Both the position numbers and the translations under genes were made by a program. DNA of 13,003 nucleotides, from NCBI GenBank assembly GCA_034696485.1, contig JAQIWT010001021.1, positions 1-13,003 of the forward strand, in the 5' to 3' direction. The DNA is from Isohypsibius dastychi. Taxonomy: Eukaryota > Tardigrada > Eutardigrada > Parachela > Isohypsibiidae. The notes under the pieces were generated by a model that searched no databases, was not told where the DNA came from, and saw nothing but the letters and a program-made list of their open reading frames with translations. Below, in pieces: positions 9,745 through 13,003 of the stretch; positions within the stretch are counted from its first letter, which is position 1, and every line of letters starts with the position of its first letter.

Positions 9745-9903
9745 TTCTCAAACACCAGTCCATTTTACGGTAGCAAAATAACATTAACAGGGTTCGTGAT
9801 TTGGTGGAAAAGTCAAATGTTGCCGGTCAGGATTGAAGATGTGGGGATTTATTGAAAAATACAAAATGTTTCTCCGTCTCAGCTATATTTTTTGCAGTTA
9901 GGA

Positions 9904-10035
9904 GCCATCCATATATTACGTTGCAAAAAAACGGGCTTTTTGGACCCCCTCCCCCCCCCCTTCGTTTATTATCGTTTGTTTTCAGGATACCCCCTCCCTC
10001 TTTAACGTAACAAACGGCTAACGTAACAAACGGCT
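9904..10035. mobile_element. C-rich transposon-like segment, probably a DNA-element remnant
   Basis: The stretch starts GCCATCCATATATTACGTTGC, then has an A-run, GGACCCCCT, a run of 10 C (9951-9960), a second C-rich block (CCCCCTCCCTC) and AACGTAAC motifs. The combination CCATCCATA-TTACGT followed by GACCCCCTCCCCC resembles, from memory, non-autonomous DNA-transposon ends common in invertebrate genomes; the exact family is not assigned. It begins where homology between the two kelch units ends. No coding capacity is visible. Confidence 0.45.
10004..10035. repeat. Two exact tandem copies of a 16-mer
   Basis: AACGTAACAAACGGCT occurs at 10004-10019 and again at 10020-10035 with no mismatch. It sits at the right end of the C-rich transposon-like segment and probably arose by slippage there. 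Confidence 0.9.
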
Positions 10036-10269
10036 GTTGAGACCATGGAAATAGACGCTGGGTAGCGGCTTTTCCAAGAGGGGCCGACCTACAATGGGAT
10101 GGGCTTCGACATAGCTGCTTTATAGCTGGCAGTGAATGAATGTAGTAGTCTGTATCCTGGTTGTTGGCATTGGCATCGCTCTGTCTGTGTGTCTCCATCT
10201 AGTTGTTCGCCTCAGTCAACCAGTTACAGGACACCGTGGAATTGCAATATTTTTGGTTAGTTTGAGATC

Positions 10270-11149
10270 TTGCCCGTATTCCAAAGCAGCGTCATGGCCC
10301 ACATGGCCTATTACCTGATTTGTCCAGAGCAGAAAAGAGTACGTCTGCTTCATCGTATTTACGACTCATCCAAGTTGGACAACGAAAGAAACGTGGACGG
10401 AACGCCTGGAGTGGATTGCCTTGATAATCAAACTCAAAACAGCCTGAATGCCTAAGCTATTCGAATGGAGAACAGGTGCAAACAACCAGGGTGTGCTGAC
10501 AACTATTCGTCTTTACCTGGCTCTGCTCGCCTTGAAGTCATCCGAATTCTGATCCGGGCAGGTGCAGATGTATCAGCCATTTGGACACCGAAGATAACCA
10601 TCCGCAAGTCTGTTTTGTTTTTATGTTCTGTGCCATGTTCGACAGGGTTCCTGGGTTTCTGGGCGACATTGAATTCCTCATCGAAAAGGCGTTCTGCAAA
10701 ACATCCCATTGTGTGACTTGGAATCCTGCATCGTGTTGGCCGTGCGAAGATTAAATGTTCCAGTGTTGGATCTTCTAGTGGCCCACGGAGTTGAAATTCC
10801 ACGACAAAAACCAGTCGATGGGGAGGGGCGAGGCGAACACGACCATAATACTTACCAGAAAATTCTGTCCATTCTTCTCGGGGTGAAGTACATGGGCCAC
10901 GCAGAGAAAGTGGGACTTCTGGCTGACATGAACCTCTTCGATGCAGACGAGATTCTCGAAGAGTATCGGGCACATCGTCTCTTTCGTATGGCTACCTGGT
11001 TGTTTGGTATTACGCGAGTTGCGTCCGGGCAGATTCCGATTCTGAGGTTCGTCATTGAATGTAGGGTAGTAGCGTATGTACAGAACCGATTGCTCAGGAA
11101 GCAATGCTTTCTGGAGAGAATATGGTTCATCAGTTGGAATCATCTTTGA
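10270..11149 (+). pseudogene. Ankyrin-repeat gene, broken by a stop and frame shifts
   Basis: Ankyrin repeats are helix-turn-helix protein-binding modules. Recognisable pieces run in order but not in one frame: AYYLICPEQKRVRLLHRIYD (10270-10455), an in-frame TAA at 10453-10455, then AIRMENR and RLEVIRILIRAGADVSA, which matches the core repeat signature. The frame then changes near 10580 to DTEDNHPQVCF and LGDIEFLIEK, and changes again near 10695 to LESCIVLAVRRLNVPVLDLL followed by VAHGVEI, another clear repeat. The last frame continues to TAA at 11147-11149 with no further repeats (ILEEYRAHRLFRMATWLFGI). That is two clear repeats, probably one or two more, one stop and two small frame shifts. 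Introns could hide some breaks, but no convincing GT-AG pair was found at either frame change. It could belong with the reading frame at 11366-11881. Sequence error is the alternative to a true pseudogene. Confidence 0.55.
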
Positions 11150-11365
11150 ATTCGCAAGATTTAAACCTCTTGCAATCAGCTCTTTTGTGATTATCGTGCA
11201 CTCAACCGCATACGTTATATAGTGCTGAAAGTTTTTCGTCGAGTACAGTATCTTGCTAAATCCAGCAGTTCATTTAAATGTTATTTCTTTATAGCTTTTT
11301 GACACATGGGGTGAGACCAGTTCCTTTGTGCCAAAGGTTGTCTGGCCCCACCACCAGAAGCGTTC
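11150..11365. other. Gap between ankyrin remnant and next reading frame
   Basis: No gene, repeat or clear splice signal is recognised. Stops occur in every plus-strand frame. Confidence 0.35.
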
Positions 11366-11881
11366 ATGTTGGCCATTCAACGTCGGCATTTTGATTTTCT
11401 CTTCTTGATCCCATATGTCTTTTTCAATCGAGGAATCGTACTCACTTTTCCTGAGCTGAAAATGGAAGATATCGAGTATCGAAACAAGCACGTAGAAAAA
11501 GAACCCAAGCCAATCCCAGATTCGATGAAAAGTCAAGCTTCCTTGCTCGCAGAGATGATTCGCCGTTCCACGGATTCATGCCCTACTTCATTCCTTGCCA
11601 TGATGACCTTTATTAGCACTGGGGTCATTCCAGAATTAAAAGATCGAAGTGTCCCCAGACTGCAGGATTTGTGTCTTTTAGCTGTTCGGACTAAAATGCT
11701 GATTCCGGATGTGAAAGAAAGGTTTGGGGAAAACTGGGTCGTCTGGAATAAAGTTCCGTCTCGTCCAAGTTTGATCTTGCCTGCTGAAATTCTCGTTCCA
11801 CCGACGATAGAATCGAAGATTCTCCTGGGAGATCTACTCGAGAAGTTTTGGATGGTAACCCTGAATGACAATGTAAAATAA
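11366..11881 (+). CDS. Hypothetical protein, possible SOCS-box-like C-terminus; perhaps a 3' exon of the ankyrin gene
   Basis: This is the longest uninterrupted plus-strand frame on the right side (171 codons, TAA at 11879-11881). The first 40 or so residues are hydrophobic and may not be coding; an exon could begin later, for example after the CTCGCAG at 11553. The segment VPRLQDLCLLAVRTKML resembles the helix of a SOCS box (consensus around sLkhLCRlaIR), and LILPAEILVP lies where a SOCS box has its LPLP motif, although the 25-30 residues between them are longer than usual. Ankyrin plus SOCS box is the architecture of ASB-type Cullin-5 adaptors, and ankyrin remnants lie directly upstream on the same strand. 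The match is weak and by eye. A chance frame or another family is possible. Confidence 0.35.
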   Translation: MLAIQRRHFDFLFLIPYVFFNRGIVLTFPELKMEDIEYRNKHVEKEPKPIPDSMKSQASLLAEMIRRSTDSCPTSFLAMMTFISTGVIPELKDRSVPRLQDLCLLAVRTKMLIPDVKERFGENWVVWNKVPSRPSLILPAEILVPPTIESKILLGDLLEKFWMVTLNDNVK

Positions 11882-12515
11882 TATGGAAAACTATGTCAAA
11901 TTTTGACGTTTATACAGAATATGGAGAGAAAAACCAATAACCGGAAGACAAAGATATTAACTGTTAACGGAAACTTTCTTGGACATGATTTGATGGACTG
12001 CCCGGTTTCTTACTTTTTCGCATAGAAATACCGTTGTGTACGCGCGTTTTCGATCAATATTCTCGGTAGCATTTTGTTCACATGTTCGGTTCGATTTGGC
12101 ATATGAATGTATTGTATTGCATGCGAAAATCCATGAAAACCATTAATGCGACGGTTTCCCAGGGTTCGAAATTTTCGGTTTCAATCATGTTTGGTTGTTA
12201 TGTTTCGTCGAAACCACCCTTAAATCCTGCATTTCCACAACGGATCACACCCACACAGACAGGAAAAAATCTGAAGAAATGAAATCAAGCGAATACGATC
12301 CGCGATGATCTAGTTTACGCCCTTTCATATGTCTTGAATAAGTCTCATATCCCTGAGTGGAGTATAAATCAAACTATTGCGAAGGCATACTTCTCAAAAG
12401 AGCACAGCCAAGTAAGACCAAAAGCTTAACGTTACTGCGTAGATTCGCGTTCGGCTTTGCATGAACGAAATTGAGTTCCCGTTTTACACCATGTACAAAT
12501 GTCACGTGCCATGAC
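11882..12515. other. Intergenic, no gene recognised
   Basis: AT-rich, with only short frames such as 12082-12282, which has no recognised motif. No AATAAA is seen directly after the stop at 11881. GGTTCGAAA near 12163 resembles a tRNA T-loop but has no supporting stem. Confidence 0.4.
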
Positions 12516-12714
12516 TTTTCGTAGGCCACCTTTCGTAGTGAGAACTTTCGAAGTAGAACTTTCGTTGCCATACTTTTCGTAGTTAAGAAATCACGTTTTT
12601 TGCTGACCTCGTAGGCAAGAGGTTTCGTAGTTGAAAAATGTTAGTTTGGTTGTTGGAAGTTTCGACGTCATTACCTTTCGTTGTCCGCGTATTTCGTAGA
12701 CCAGAGTTTTCGTA
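12516..12714. repeat. Degenerate 15-16-nt minisatellite with TTTCGTAG core
   Basis: A TTTCG(T)(A)(G) core recurs at about 12517, 12531, 12547, 12560, 12575, 12609, 12623, 12660, 12676, 12692 and 12708. Steps are mostly 13-17 nt, with two larger steps of about 32-37 nt that look like double units. The unit is roughly ACTTTCGTAGTnnnA. The unit CTTTCGTTGTCCG at 12675-12687 is the approximate reverse complement of the GGACAACGAATT units at the right end of the window. Confidence 0.7.
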
Positions 12715-12797
12715 CTTACCCCAAGTACGAACTGTACTGATGCCTCCGCATTTAGCTCGACGAATAACGCCAGAAAAAACTATTTGTGTGTGTGGGA

Positions 12798-12810
12798 GGG
12801 GGGGGGGGGG
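12798..12810. repeat. Run of 13 G
   Basis: Preceded by a short GT-rich stretch (TTTGTGTGTGTGGGA). It lies between the minisatellite and the GC-rich hairpins. Length is likely variable and error-prone in sequencing. Confidence 0.9.
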
Positions 12811-12886
12811 TAGGTCTTCTTATGGAAGTAGGTTTGACCGTTTTTACAGCGGTTTTCGTGGAGAAAAATGGGATTCAGGCAGGGCA

Positions 12887-12938
12887 GGGGCTCGGGGCGC
12901 AGCCCCAGCGTGGGGATTGCGGGGGCAGTGCCCTCGCA
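12887..12938. repeat. GC-rich double hairpin
   Basis: The first hairpin, 12890-12909, pairs GCT-c-GGGGC with GCCCCAGC across a GCA loop and has one bulged C. The second, 12918-12938 (TGCGGGGGCA-G-TGCCCTCGCA), is a 10-bp near-perfect palindrome with one G-T pair. Both stand out sharply from the AT-richer surroundings and read like the structured core of a repetitive element. Confidence 0.75.
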
Positions 12939-12968
12939 GTTTTTTTAGTTCTTGGGAATTTTAAATTT

Positions 12969-13000
12969 CTGGACAACGAATTATCTGGGCAACGAATTTT
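12969..13000. repeat. Two tandem 16-nt units with CAACGAATT core
   Basis: CTGGACAACGAATTAT (12969-12984) is followed by CTGGGCAACGAATTTT (12985-13000), with two differences. The core CAACGAA is the reverse complement of the TTCGTTG variant of the minisatellite at 12516-12714. The array probably continues beyond the window edge. Confidence 0.75.
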
Positions 13001-13003
13001 CTT

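Larger units (their letters stand above)
7080..9902 (-). repeat. Tandem duplication unit, copy B (gene plus 5' flank)
   Basis: Counterpart of 2577-5283 in the same orientation. Shared 5' flank anchors are AGAGCGGTAC near 9476, CCCATCGCCAAA at 9649-9660, the 17-mer at 9728-9744 and a TTGCAGT near 9893-9899. Homology stops there, directly before the transposon-like CCATCCATA sequence. On the gene side it stops at the TAG at 7080-7082. Coding exons are more similar than introns; intron 6 is 162 nt here against 78 in copy A. Confidence 0.85.

Noticed and set aside
10503-10973. 156-codon minus-strand frame opposite the ankyrin region
   Set aside because: Antisense to recognisable ankyrin repeats, with a low-complexity Arg/Pro-rich translation and no family resemblance.
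12082-12282. 66-codon plus-strand frame
   Set aside because: No recognised motif, no splice or regulatory support, and a length expected by chance.
12516-12714. CRISPR-like array
   Set aside because: Units are 15-16 nt, degenerate and contiguous with no unique spacers, and the context is eukaryotic.
12638-12964. 108-codon plus-strand frame at the right end
   Set aside because: It runs through the minisatellite, the G run and the GC hairpins; the glycine- and arginine-rich translation is a by-product of repeats.

Overview
The window reads as nuclear DNA from an invertebrate animal. Genes are split by short GT-AG introns (mostly about 50-85 nt), reading frames are short and interrupted, no bacterial operon or Shine-Dalgarno layout is visible, and the recognisable families are animal ones (BTB-BACK-kelch, ankyrin, formiminotransferase cyclodeaminase, GH3-type). 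A compact-intron ecdysozoan (arthropod or tardigrade-like) would fit, but the sequence alone does not fix the phylum.

Layout. Positions 1-1054 (+) hold the C-terminal exons of a GH3-type acyl-acid amido synthetase whose N-terminus lies outside the window. One of its introns carries a 157-nt foldback sequence. Positions 1370-1789 (+) hold short, frame-shifted pieces of a possible coiled-coil protein. Positions 2577-4677 (-) and 7080-9289 (-) are two tandem copies of one seven-exon BTB-BACK-kelch gene, here called copy A and copy B, and the duplication includes about 0.6 kb of 5' flank. Copy B gives a continuous 581-residue reading frame across seven exons. Copy A keeps every exon and all exon phases but lost about 8 nt at the end of exon 1, which shifts the frame and brings in a stop. 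Between the copies, positions 5533-6217 (-) are a decayed cyclodeaminase-domain fragment of FTCD with at least three frame breaks.

Right of copy B, a C-rich, transposon-like stretch (9904-10035) begins almost exactly where the homology between the two copies ends. It is followed by a broken ankyrin-repeat gene (10270-11149, +) and a 171-codon reading frame with a weak SOCS-box-like C-terminus (11366-11881, +). The last 0.5 kb (12516-13003) is repetitive: a degenerate 15-16-nt minisatellite, a run of 13 G, a GC-rich double hairpin, and two more units of a related motif in inverted orientation.

How the parts relate. I see no functional cluster or novel multi-gene system. The picture is an accessory, fast-turnover region: a lineage-specific kelch duplication with one copy disabled, old gene fragments, and small mobile or foldback elements. 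The probably functional genes are GH3 (partial) and kelch copy B. All splice sites were inferred by eye from GT/AG signals, frame continuity and, for the kelch pair, agreement between paralogues. No alignment or RNA evidence was available.
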